Shown here: positions 5,976-15,051 of the stretch, piece after piece
How positions within the stretch are numbered: the first letter of the stretch is position 1
Layout of the letters: the number at the start of each line of letters is the position of its first letter
Assembly (NCBI GenBank): GCA_964618405.1
Contig: CAZUAY010000032.1
Span: 1-19,914, forward strand
DNA from: JBBQIY01 sp964618405
GTDB taxonomy: Bacteria > Verrucomicrobiota > Kiritimatiellia > RFP12 > UBA3636
Reading direction: 5' to 3'
Length of the DNA: 19,914 bases
Notes under the pieces: generated by a model
What the model was told of the DNA's origin: nothing
Databases searched by the model: none
Seen by the model: only the letters and a program-made list of their open reading frames with translations
Position numbers and translations under genes: made by a program

Positions 5976-8503
5976 ATGATGAACTTGAAAACAAAGAACT
6001 CTCGGATCTGCTCAAGCAACTTCCCGTACCCGAACGGCTGAATGCCGCGCGACGGGCGAAAATTTTCGCGGTCTTGCCTTCTGCAAAAGAGGATGCGCAA
6101 CGGGCGGAGCGCGAAGCTCGCCGCCGACTCTGGCACCGAATCGTTAAGGTTGCTGCCATTTTCGTTTTGTTGCTCGGTGTTGTGGTAGGATTGTTAGCTC
6201 CTGCACGTAAAGGAGCTATTTCCAAAGCATTGGAACTGGGCTCTATGAAAGCCTCGGTTTCAATAGCCGAATCGTCTAACTCGCCGACATACGAGGGCTA
6301 TAGGTATAGCGAAGGCCCTCTGGATTCTCCTGTAGAAGATCCTCCGGCAAGTCTTTACGTGGCACTAGAAAGCGTTGAGGGTGACTCTGGCGTTGCAAAT
6401 AAAAGCGCTGCTGATAACCGAGAGGCTCCGAAAGCAAAAGCTGAAAAAATATCATCTTTAAAACAAGACGGAGATGTGCGAGTCTATTTGGATGGAGTCG
6501 CGAGTGCTGACTACACGTTGGGAGCCGTTGCGCCCTCACCCGTCGCGTCAGCTCAGGTGGCTTTGGATGAGCTGTCGAGCCGAGAAGCCGAGCCATTGCC
6601 GCCGCCACCGATATCCCCGAAGCCAGCGGAAATGAATAGTTTTGCGATTGTAAAAAGCCCGATCATAATGCGCGGTATTGTGGGTAGTCGTTCACCGGGA
6701 CAACGGGGGATGGCGCTCAGTTCTGGAGGTGCTAAAGTCAATCAGCAGGTTAATGCAGTGCCTGAAACGATGCCGAACGATAGGCAAAGAAAGCAGTATC
6801 CGACGCCTGATAAGGCGGAGGTAGCTGACATGAAAATTCGCCTCGATAAGGCTAACGACTATTATGCTAGCGGCGAGCTGGCGCAAAGCCGTAAGGAGGC
6901 TGAACTTATTCTCAGTGATTATCCTTGGTATGAGGATGGCGTCGATTTGCTTCGCAAGATAAATATAACAGAACACAAGTATGTTGATACTGAGCCCTTA
7001 CCCAATCGCGAGCAAATGTTGCGGGACGTCAGCAAGGAGTCGATCTCAACAACGTCTGAAAATGATGTTAAAGTTGATGAAGCCACCGCTGCTGCGGATG
7101 CACCGAGTTCAACAGAGGAAGTAGAGCCTGAGCCACCACCGCCGCTGACCTTCGAGCCGTTCATGCTGATTCCCACGGCGGAGCATCCGCTCTCTACTTT
7201 CGGTCTCGATACGGATACAGCCGGGTATACGCGGAGCGCGATGTTGATCGCGAGCGGTGTACGGCCAGATCCGGGGCAGATCCGTCAGGAGGAGTTTATC
7301 AATGCGTTCGAGTACGGCGATACCGCGCCGACCGAGGCGGCCTTCAGGATTTATCTAGAGGGCGCACGGTCACCGTTCCGCTCGGTCAACAATCTGTTGC
7401 GTGTTGGCGTGAAGGGACGTCGGCTCGGACGTGAAGAGAAGCGCTCACTGATGCTGACGATACTTTTGGACACGTCGGGATCGATGGAAACACCTGAGCG
7501 AATGCCGCTGGCGCGTAAGGCGATTTTGGCCTTGCTTGCCAAATTGCCCGAAGGCGATTCGGTCACGATCCTGACGTGTAGCGATAAAACCCGCAAGCTC
7601 TTTTCCGATTCAGCTTGGGACAATCCCGAGACCTTGCGAGCGGCTGAAAAGCGAGTGACTGAGATCCGCTGTCAAGGCGCGACGAATCTTGAGGACGGCA
7701 TTGTGAGAGCCTTCGAATCCGCAGCCTCGGAATTCAAGCCGCATGGCGAAAACCGTGTCGTGATTATCTCCGATGGTATTGCGAATCTTGGGAGCAACAA
7801 TGCATCCGACATTTTAAAGAAGGTAGCTGAGAATCGTGGACGTGGCATTCGCTGTTCAGTTATCGGGGTGGGGCGGAGTTCCTACAATGACACGCTGCTC
7901 GAGGCGATGGCGAATCGCGGCGATGGTCAGTACAGTTTTCTGGATTCAGAACAATCCATCGATGAGAGCTTTGTAAGCGATCTCGAAAATTCGTTCAACA
8001 CGATTGCGTCGGATGTGAAGATTCAGGTTGAATGGAACCGGGACGTGGTCGAGGCGTATAAGTCGCACGGGTACGATAGTCGCGCTTTGCGCGACGAGCA
8101 GTTCCGTGATGATACGGTGGATGCCGGCGAGGTGGGCTCAGGACAAGGCGTTACGGTTGTGTACGAAATGAAACTGGCAGACTCTGCCACGGCTTCTGCT
8201 GTGCTGGGTACAGTGCGCATTCGTTATCGTCGCACGGACAATGGGGTTGTTGAAGAAATTGAAAAGGCGATCACGACGGCGGATGTGATGCGGGAGTTTT
8301 CTGCAGGGCGACCGCAGTTCCGTTTGGCGTGTGCCGTGGCAGAGTTCGCTACGGTGCTGAAGCATACGCCGGCGGCGGCGCAGGCGAGCGCGTTGAAGGA
8401 TGTGGTGACGATTGCCGATGTGGTGGCGTGGAATCTCGATTATTATAAACCGGCGAAGGCGTTTGCTGAAACGGTGAAGAGGCTTATGGCGCTGGGGTTG
8501 TAG
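5972..8503 (+). CDS. One-TM, putative anti-sigma protein with YfbK-like von Willebrand A domain
   Basis: The product has 843 residues in one intact frame. Residues 1-55 are a charged cytoplasmic segment, then one TM helix at about 57-77 (IVKVAAIFVLLLGVVVGLL). Residues 80-280 are a low-complexity Ser/Pro/Ala stretch, and 280-330 is a TPR-like helical pair (ANDYYASGELAQSRKEAELIL). The YfbK-type vWA N-region is at about 397-450 (HPLSTFGLDTDTAGYTRS, then EEFINAF). The vWA domain is at about 492-670 with an intact MIDAS: D500-T-S-G-S504, T571 and D601. A YfbK-type C-terminal region (DUF3520-like) follows from 680. YfbK-family proteins are usually lipoproteins; here a TM anchor replaces the lipobox. 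The ATGA overlap with the sigma gene and the N-terminal layout suggest the inside binds sigma while the outside senses a ligand. The anti-sigma role is inferred, as no ZAS motif is seen. Confidence 0.85.
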   Translation: MNDELENKELSDLLKQLPVPERLNAARRAKIFAVLPSAKEDAQRAEREARRRLWHRIVKVAAIFVLLLGVVVGLLAPARKGAISKALELGSMKASVSIAESSNSPTYEGYRYSEGPLDSPVEDPPASLYVALESVEGDSGVANKSAADNREAPKAKAEKISSLKQDGDVRVYLDGVASADYTLGAVAPSPVASAQVALDELSSREAEPLPPPPISPKPAEMNSFAIVKSPIIMRGIVGSRSPGQRGMALSSGGAKVNQQVNAVPETMPNDRQRKQYPTPDKAEVADMKIRLDKANDYYASGELAQSRKEAELILSDYPWYEDGVDLLRKINITEHKYVDTEPLPNREQMLRDVSKESISTTSENDVKVDEATAAADAPSSTEEVEPEPPPPLTFEPFMLIPTAEHPLSTFGLDTDTAGYTRSAMLIASGVRPDPGQIRQEEFINAFEYGDTAPTEAAFRIYLEGARSPFRSVNNLLRVGVKGRRLGREEKRSLMLTILLDTSGSMETPERMPLARKAILALLAKLPEGDSVTILTCSDKTRKLFSDSAWDNPETLRAAEKRVTEIRCQGATNLEDGIVRAFESAASEFKPHGENRVVIISDGIANLGSNNASDILKKVAENRGRGIRCSVIGVGRSSYNDTLLEAMANRGDGQYSFLDSEQSIDESFVSDLENSFNTIASDVKIQVEWNRDVVEAYKSHGYDSRALRDEQFRDDTVDAGEVGSGQGVTVVYEMKLADSATASAVLGTVRIRYRRTDNGVVEEIEKAITTADVMREFSAGRPQFRLACAVAEFATVLKHTPAAAQASALKDVVTIADVVAWNLDYYKPAKAFAETVKRLMALGL

Positions 8504-8524
8504 AAAACCCCGCAAATGATGATC

Positions 8525-8551
8525 CGACTGATTCGACCGATCTGACTGATC
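8525..8551. repeat. Three 9-bp tandem repeats between the vWA gene and the giant gene
   Basis: CGACTGATT, CGACCGATC and TGACTGATC lie head-to-tail and match the unit YGACYGATY. They occupy most of the short gap before the giant gene. They may be a slippage-prone spacer or a binding site. Confidence 0.6.
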
Positions 8552-8582
8552 TTATAAAATGGAACAAAGGTGGAGGGTGCGC

Positions 8583-11500
8583 ATGAATACAATGAAAAGA
8601 ATAATAATGATGATGGTGGCGTGTCTCGTGTCGCTTACGTCGTTTGCAGGCAAGGTTGAGACAGCGGCGACGGCGTCCGATATCGTGCTCGAAGCGGAGA
8701 TTCAGAATGGCATTCTCAGTGGGACGCTTTCGTTTATGCTGAATGATCTTGATTCTGAAAAACCATTCCCTGCGTTGGCAAACAATGTGGCGATTGTGGC
8801 AGAGTCATTACCCAAAGGCATGAAACTTCTTCCGTCTGAACAGAATGAGAAATATCGCATTGCGGCAGAAAAATCCTTTTGGAGTGGGCGTCGCTCGGGA
8901 CGCGTTGAGTTGAAATTCACGACACCTGAAACGACGGTAGCCCTGCTCGGCATTCCCATGGCACCGGTGCGCAAGTTTGTGGTGAAGTACAATCCAAGTG
9001 AATACGAGGTCGACGTAGAAAATGCGGGAAACCTTGAGAAGGCGGATCCTGAAGAGGGCGCGGTCAACGCAACGCTCCGTGGTAATCTGCCCTTAAGCGA
9101 TTGGGTGAGCATCACATGGGTACCTGCCGCAACGCGCTTCTTGCATTCCGATTCGGTGTTGTCCTGCAAGGCCGAAACGACATCGCTCGTTTCCCCGGGC
9201 GTGATCCAACACACGTCTCGGTTTACCTTCAAGATTACGCAAGGAACCGTTCGCAGTTATTCATTTCTTGTTCCGAAGCATGTGAACATCGTGAACACGG
9301 ATATGGATTTTGGACTGCTCAAGCAGACGCTCGAAGATAGCGAGGATGCAGCGTATTCGAAACTCACGCTTACGTCACAGACCGAAAGCAAGGGCGCTGT
9401 GATTCAACTCGTTTACGAAGATGCACTGCCCGCATTTCCGTGTCAGGCGATTCTTGAACCCATTTCGCCTATTGGTGTTTTGAGAACGGACGGACTTTTG
9501 TTTGTGGCCCCGCGTGGGTCTGTGCGACTGCTACCGGGAACGCTGCGCAATCTTCTGCAAACGGACGCGACAGCGATTCCGTTGGCGGTGGAGGCTGTTG
9601 CCAAGTATGGCGTGCGACCCGGGTCTGGAAGCTGTTATCGCTACACGACGACACCGTGTACGCTTGAGATCGGGCTGGAGGATATTGTTACAGCCGTTCA
9701 TGCCGAGAATACCGTTGTGCTTGAGGTCGAGGATTCACTTGCTTCCATCGAAGCAATCTTGCAGCTTGACCTTCGCGATGCGCCGGCCGATAAGGTTGCG
9801 GTCGCTGTTGGAAAGTTTACCGGATGGACAATTACGGCTATCGCGGGAAAAGGGGTTGCGGATGGTGACGTGGAGCAGCGCGATAAGGGCAAGGGCAATC
9901 TTGAACTTGTTATTCCGTTTGAGCGTCAGGTCATGGGAATAGTGCGCGTGTCGATCAAGATGGAGAAAAAGATCGATACGGCCTCTCCTGGAAAAATTGA
10001 CCTTCCTGAAATCAGCGTGAAGGATGCGATGGTTCAAAACGGTTTCATTGTTGCGGCAGCTTCGCAGGGCATTCAACTCGTTTCGGAAAAAAGCGAAAAC
10101 TTGTCTGAGATTCATGCCGCCTCCACACCGATCAACAAGATCGGCGCACAGCTTGCCTTCCGTTTTAGAGGTGAGACGTGGTCGGCAACGGTAGCCTTCA
10201 CGCGCGCCAAGACCTCGGTTCATTCCGAGCTCTTTCATCTCGTTTCGCCTGGCGATGGAATTCTGTATGCGTCGGTTGTGGCGTCGTTTCACGTGAGCGG
10301 AGCGCCTGCCGATACGTTTGTGTTTCATGTGCCAGCGCAACTGAAGCAAGTTGATGTGACCTGTGCGGAGATGGATAGTTGGTCCCGTGAGGGCGATGTG
10401 CTGACGGTGAAAATGGCTCGCCGTATTATGGGTGACTGGACGATGCTCATTTCCTACGAGCAGCAGCTCGACTATCATGGAAGTGAATTGGCCGTTGGCG
10501 AAATATCGACGATCGCAACGGAAAGCGAAATGGGCTTCATTGTGCTGGCAGGTCCCGCGTCGCTGAAGGCCGAGGAAGCGGAGGCGCTTCCAGAAGCGAT
10601 GATACGAATTGGCAAAGAAGAAATTCCCGTTGGTTATTCTGCTACACTTCTCTCGCCCGTTACAGCCGCTTGGAAATATATGCGTGCGCCGCATGTTGCC
10701 AAGATCAGGCTCACGCCGCTGGCCACGGAGGCGATCATCGCGCAGGTGGTGGACTTCCTGACGATCGAGACGAAAGTGACGCGTGGCGGTGCGAGTGTGA
10801 CGAAGGCGCGCTATTCCGTTAAGAACGCTAGCGGTCAATACCTCACCTTAAAACTTCCAGAAGGAGCGAAGCTCTGGGAGATCAACAAGCTGGATGAAAA
10901 CGGAAACAAAGTTTCTGAAATTCCTTCGCAGTTCCATGATGGCGTTCTCTTGATTCCTGTTGAGCGTCCACGCGACCCCAACAGCGCGACGACGGTGGAG
11001 ATTCAATATGCGGTTGATAACTCCGCTTCTCCCAAACACCAGAGCCTCCAAGCGCCACGTTCAACTATGGCTCCGATAACGTTTGCAGAGTGGACGCTCG
11101 TTGCGGATGATAAGCTGGCGGTGCGTCATGTTGCGGGAACGATGTCGCGCGATGAGAACAGCAAGAGAATACGATTCACACGAACATCCATCATGCCTGA
11201 GGATCAGCCGCTGGAGCTGCGTTTCAGTGTAGGCTCAGAATGGCTGGCTGGCGTGAACATCGTTACTGTTGTTGTGCTGGCGTTGCTTGCTCTCGCGGCT
11301 TTGATTGGATTTATTTATTCAAGAAAATTGATTGCCCTTGCGATATTGGTTTCTTCCGTGTTTGTGCTAGGCTACCCATTCGATTGGGGCGTGTTGATGG
11401 CGGTTCCGGCACTCGTCTTGATACTGCTCGTTTACGGGACGCTTCGTCGTACAGCCAACGCCTTTGCTGGCCGCCCTTCTAAAAAGCAAGGTGCAATGGG

Positions 11501-14500
11501 TGAAGTTGAACCTCCTCCGTTAATTACGGTAGACAGCCCCTCGGAATCGAAGCGGGAAGGCAGCACGCGATTTGGCATCAGTCTTGCGCTGGTTATCTTG
11601 TCGGGTGCGGCGCTCGCATTACCGATCAAGCTTGATTACACAGGCGAACTTTCAGGACGCGATAGACCGACGGTCTGGCGAGCCGACATGAAGATCGTGG
11701 TTGTTCTACCAGAGAAGGATTCGCCGGATGTTGTGAAGATGTTGATTACGCATGAGATTGATTGCACCCTTCATGAAGCGGGAGCGTATGCCTATCCGGC
11801 TCAGACTGTGGAAGGGAAGCAGGAGAAATTTGTCATGCTTGAGTCGGAGATGCCTGAGGGCGTTAGACTCGTCTACGGCAGCTTGGTCATGAATGACACC
11901 ATCATTGATTCGGTGACGACCGACCCGGCAGTAGCGGAGGACGGCGAGCTATTTTTTGTGGCGTTGCGGCCGGGACGTTACAAGATCAAGTTCACGATTA
12001 GTCAGGTGGGAAGTTTGAGTGGAGTCAAGATCAAGACATTCTCGGCAATCAAATCGGCTGTGGCTATCCACATGCCTGCGAGCGGGCTCGAAGCGTCGGT
12101 CGAGAATTTGTATGGACGGAGCCGGGCGATCGATGCAGAAGGTGGCAGTGTCTTGACCGGTTATATGGCGGAAGGTGAAGATTCGATCAACGTGAAGATC
12201 ACGCCCAAGCAGCGTGATGTTGAAGCAGAGGCGCTGGTGATGTCGGCCGACGTTTCGACCTACGCCGCCATTCGCTCTGGCGTTGTCGATGTGACGACAA
12301 GCGTAGGCTATCGCGTGCTTCAAGGCGTGGTGAAAAAAGTTCGCATTCGCATTCCCGAATCGCTGCATGTTGTTGACCTCGGTGGCGATGTGGCTGAGTG
12401 GAGTTTTGATAGCGCGACGCGAATGCTCTCCGTAGCGGTGAAGGCACCCACGAGCGGTGAATTTTCCGTGCAGGTGCGTTGCAACGCCGTTGCAAAGAAC
12501 TTTCCTTACGAATGCAAACTCGCGGTTCCCGATGTGATGGATGTGACGCGCCAGAACGGCGAACTGGGTGTGGCGGCAGCGGATTCGGTGTTACTCAACC
12601 TCGTCGACAGTTCAGGATGCAATCCCATCCGTAATGAAGATTTCAGGCGCGTCGTCACGGCGTGGCAGGGTGCTCCCGAAATGAAGGCGGAAAAGGTTCG
12701 TCGTGCATTCCGCTATGATGATGCCAGCAAGGTTGCCGTGACGATGTCGGCGGACGCTGTAAAGCCCGAGTTGCGTTCTACGCTCGCGATCGCGATGTCG
12801 GTTGGCGATGAACGCAACACGCTCAATGCTCAGCTCGGGTTGACCGTGGCGAAGGCGGGTGTGTTTTCCGTTAACCTTGAAATTCCCACGGGCTACGTGA
12901 TCGAGACGCTCACAGGCGAGAAGGTCGTGAGTTGGGATGATAGACGCAAAACAAGCGGCGGCGTTGACGTGATGTTCGGCAGTAGTTTTGAAGGAGAAAC
13001 GCACCTCTACGTGGTACTCTCGAAACAGCAACGTGGAGTGGATGCCGAGATTAACGTGCCGCGCATTGCCGTTGTCGGAGCTGTGAGGCAAACGGGTCGC
13101 GTGACGATCACCGCGGAACGCGGTGTCAAGTTGACGCTCGATCAGCATGATGGCGTGGTGAGCTCGAAGGGTGACGAAGGATTTGGGGCGGCAAAAAAGA
13201 ATGCCGTTTCTCTCGACATCCTCCGCACGGATTGGTCGGCCTTGCTGAAAACCCAAGTGCTCGATCCCGTGGTGAAGCCCGAGTTGCTCCAAAGCATTTC
13301 GATTGCGGAAGGCATGCTCCAGCACCGCGTTTATCTTCGATGCAAGATCGAAAATGCTGGCGTGAAGCAATTCCGTGTTGTCGTTCCTCCGAAGGGAGCA
13401 TCGCTAACGGTTTCTGGCCGTAACATTTCGCGCGTGGTGCCCGAAGGGGAAGCGGGTGTTGACGGTTCGCAGACCTGGTTGATTGAACTCCAAGGCAAGG
13501 TCGACAACGAGTACTCGGCAACCTGTTTTTATCAAGAGCAAGTTGACCCCACGGAGCCGGTCACGGTGAGACCAATGCGTGTGGTCGGTGCACAACGTCA
13601 GACGGGCTGGATTGTTGTGTTTGGTGAAAGCCGAATTAAGGTTGATGCGAAAATTTCTGCAGCGGGGCTCCGGGCGGAAGATGCACGAACGATTCCGGAT
13701 GTTTTCGGCGCTGGCGATCTTTCTGCTGCGCTGGGATGCTGGAAAGTGCTCGATGCCGAGACCTCGCTTGCGTTGAGCGTAACGCGCCATTCGTCAGCCG
13801 AAGTGTTGCCGGCGGCGGTAGAGAATGTTCGACAGACGACGGTTCTCTCTTTGGGAGGGCGCACGCTCGCCGAGACCTCGGTTAAACTCTCGGTTGGCAG
13901 ACTACGGTTCTTGCGCCTCAAGCTTCCCCACGAGACCTCAGATTTGTGGACAGCGCAAGTGAACGGCGTTTCCGTGGCTGTGTCTAAGGAAGAAGGCGGC
14001 GTTCTCTGCATTCCGCTCGATTCGGTGACGGAAGGCGAGAAGGCGGAAGTGTCCTTCGTGTGGGCTGACAATCCAGCCAAGGGGCTTTCAGGCAAGGTGG
14101 TTTTAGAGTCGCCACGCTTCCCTGATTTGCCGCTACGCGATATTGAATGGACGCTCTATGCTCCTGAAGAATATTCTTACACCTTGAAGAACGAAGATTT
14201 TGATGAAGCAAGCGGTCGCGGCAGCAAGCAATACTATTTGGGCTCGAGTTTCGACAGAGGCCGTTATCAAAGCCGAAACAAAGAGATCAGCCTCGGCGTT
14301 TTGGTTCGGGCGAAATCGAACTTTGCTCAAGTTGGGCAGATGCTTGAATCCGGTGAGCGTGGTAAGGCGCAACGCGCGTTGAAACAGGCGATCGATCTCT
14401 CGCAGGCTGATGCCAGTTTAAACGAAGATGCTCGCGTGCAGTTCGAGAATGTAGCAGTGCAGAATGCAAAGATTGGCTTTATGAACCGCCGGGATGCGCT

Positions 14501-14933
14501 TCGCGCTTCGAACAATATCTTTGTTGAAGGCGCTACACAGAATGCGGTTCTCGGGTTTAATGACGGGAACTTCAGCCAAGAATTCGCTCAGCAGCTTGAA
14601 GGCCGGCTCAGTGCGAGAGATCGCGTGGCACTCGAACTGGTGTCGTCTAAGATCGTTGGACAGCAAGCGGCGGTTGTGGAAGCGGCGCAGGCGATATCGG
14701 TAACGATGCCCGAGAACGGGCCTACGCTCGTGTTTACCCGCGCGCTGCAAACGCAGCCCGGCGGGAGCATGGTGCTCGAGCTCGGGGTTTCCCGTGGGTT
14801 TAAAAATGTGATGAAGGCCAGTTGGATGCGGCCGTATGTTCAGCTTGCGTGTGCCATTCCGGTGGCCTGGGTGCTGTTTGTATTTGCCTTTGGATCCCGC
14901 CGCAGAGGGCGGGACTCAAGACGCGTGGGATGA
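8583..14933 (+). CDS. Giant exported, membrane-anchored beta-rich protein of unknown family
   Basis: The protein has 2116 residues. I chose the ATG at 8583 because GGAGG ends 6 nt before it and it begins a signal peptide (MNTMKRIIMMMVACLVSLTSFA, cleavage near residue 22); the in-frame ATG at 8559 lacks a ribosome site. About 870 residues of mainly beta structure follow. Next is a cluster of helices at about 893-913, 916-933, 936-954 and 997-1014, with basic residues (R955-R956, K967-K968) on the predicted inside. A second beta-rich ectodomain runs to about 1900. A helical stretch covers 1910-2040 (GKAQRALKQAIDLSQADASLNED). A final TM helix (2085-2103) precedes a short Arg-rich tail. Both large parts should therefore face outward. 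It sits 79 nt after the vWA gene on the same strand, so it is probably the third gene of the sigma/vWA operon. I recognise no catalytic motif. An adhesin-like, scaffold or stress-sensor role is possible. Confidence 0.85.
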   Translation: MNTMKRIIMMMVACLVSLTSFAGKVETAATASDIVLEAEIQNGILSGTLSFMLNDLDSEKPFPALANNVAIVAESLPKGMKLLPSEQNEKYRIAAEKSFWSGRRSGRVELKFTTPETTVALLGIPMAPVRKFVVKYNPSEYEVDVENAGNLEKADPEEGAVNATLRGNLPLSDWVSITWVPAATRFLHSDSVLSCKAETTSLVSPGVIQHTSRFTFKITQGTVRSYSFLVPKHVNIVNTDMDFGLLKQTLEDSEDAAYSKLTLTSQTESKGAVIQLVYEDALPAFPCQAILEPISPIGVLRTDGLLFVAPRGSVRLLPGTLRNLLQTDATAIPLAVEAVAKYGVRPGSGSCYRYTTTPCTLEIGLEDIVTAVHAENTVVLEVEDSLASIEAILQLDLRDAPADKVAVAVGKFTGWTITAIAGKGVADGDVEQRDKGKGNLELVIPFERQVMGIVRVSIKMEKKIDTASPGKIDLPEISVKDAMVQNGFIVAAASQGIQLVSEKSENLSEIHAASTPINKIGAQLAFRFRGETWSATVAFTRAKTSVHSELFHLVSPGDGILYASVVASFHVSGAPADTFVFHVPAQLKQVDVTCAEMDSWSREGDVLTVKMARRIMGDWTMLISYEQQLDYHGSELAVGEISTIATESEMGFIVLAGPASLKAEEAEALPEAMIRIGKEEIPVGYSATLLSPVTAAWKYMRAPHVAKIRLTPLATEAIIAQVVDFLTIETKVTRGGASVTKARYSVKNASGQYLTLKLPEGAKLWEINKLDENGNKVSEIPSQFHDGVLLIPVERPRDPNSATTVEIQYAVDNSASPKHQSLQAPRSTMAPITFAEWTLVADDKLAVRHVAGTMSRDENSKRIRFTRTSIMPEDQPLELRFSVGSEWLAGVNIVTVVVLALLALAALIGFIYSRKLIALAILVSSVFVLGYPFDWGVLMAVPALVLILLVYGTLRRTANAFAGRPSKKQGAMGEVEPPPLITVDSPSESKREGSTRFGISLALVILSGAALALPIKLDYTGELSGRDRPTVWRADMKIVVVLPEKDSPDVVKMLITHEIDCTLHEAGAYAYPAQTVEGKQEKFVMLESEMPEGVRLVYGSLVMNDTIIDSVTTDPAVAEDGELFFVALRPGRYKIKFTISQVGSLSGVKIKTFSAIKSAVAIHMPASGLEASVENLYGRSRAIDAEGGSVLTGYMAEGEDSINVKITPKQRDVEAEALVMSADVSTYAAIRSGVVDVTTSVGYRVLQGVVKKVRIRIPESLHVVDLGGDVAEWSFDSATRMLSVAVKAPTSGEFSVQVRCNAVAKNFPYECKLAVPDVMDVTRQNGELGVAAADSVLLNLVDSSGCNPIRNEDFRRVVTAWQGAPEMKAEKVRRAFRYDDASKVAVTMSADAVKPELRSTLAIAMSVGDERNTLNAQLGLTVAKAGVFSVNLEIPTGYVIETLTGEKVVSWDDRRKTSGGVDVMFGSSFEGETHLYVVLSKQQRGVDAEINVPRIAVVGAVRQTGRVTITAERGVKLTLDQHDGVVSSKGDEGFGAAKKNAVSLDILRTDWSALLKTQVLDPVVKPELLQSISIAEGMLQHRVYLRCKIENAGVKQFRVVVPPKGASLTVSGRNISRVVPEGEAGVDGSQTWLIELQGKVDNEYSATCFYQEQVDPTEPVTVRPMRVVGAQRQTGWIVVFGESRIKVDAKISAAGLRAEDARTIPDVFGAGDLSAALGCWKVLDAETSLALSVTRHSSAEVLPAAVENVRQTTVLSLGGRTLAETSVKLSVGRLRFLRLKLPHETSDLWTAQVNGVSVAVSKEEGGVLCIPLDSVTEGEKAEVSFVWADNPAKGLSGKVVLESPRFPDLPLRDIEWTLYAPEEYSYTLKNEDFDEASGRGSKQYYLGSSFDRGRYQSRNKEISLGVLVRAKSNFAQVGQMLESGERGKAQRALKQAIDLSQADASLNEDARVQFENVAVQNAKIGFMNRRDALRASNNIFVEGATQNAVLGFNDGNFSQEFAQQLEGRLSARDRVALELVSSKIVGQQAAVVEAAQAISVTMPENGPTLVFTRALQTQPGGSMVLELGVSRGFKNVMKASWMRPYVQLACAIPVAWVLFVFAFGSRRRGRDSRRVG

Positions 14934-15051
14934 GGGAGGGTGGGTACGCTACCCCTTACCCCGCCACTGAGGGCGGGGCTCAAGACGGGAGAGGGCCGCC
15001 GTCTTGAGAGCAGGCCGCTGTGCCTGCGCTGCGGTTATGTAAGAACCGCAG
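14896..15051. repeat. REP-like palindrome cluster at the 3' end of the transposase gene
   Basis: Two direct copies share the layout (C)CCCGCC, 6-nt loop, GGCGGG(G), then CTCAAGACG: 14896-14923 with loop GCAGAG, and 14959-14987 with loop ACTGAG. The inverted tail CGTCTTGAG occurs at 15000-15008. Further stems are GGGTA-CGC-TACCC (14942-14954) and CTGCGGTT-N7-AACCGCAG (15029-15051); the last overlaps the transposase stop codon. Small GC-rich palindromes beside a REP-associated transposase are the expected arrangement of REP/BIME elements. The first copy lies inside the giant gene's coding end. The hairpins may also stop transcription from both sides, although no T-runs follow. Confidence 0.7.

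Noticed and set aside
8559..8582. Upstream ATG at 8559 as start of the giant protein
   Set aside because: It has no ribosome site and would put charged residues in front of the signal peptide; the ATG at 8583 has GGAGG at ideal spacing.
9735..10838. Long minus-strand open frame (367 codons) within the giant gene, and a similar one at 12612-13370
   Set aside because: The translations are rich in Arg/His with no domain pattern, signal peptide or ribosome site. The plus-strand frame has clear secondary-structure, signal and TM features, so these are antisense shadows.
15029..15051. Intrinsic terminator for the transposase gene
   Set aside because: The 8-bp stem is good but no T-run follows on either strand; it is grouped with the REP-like palindromes instead.
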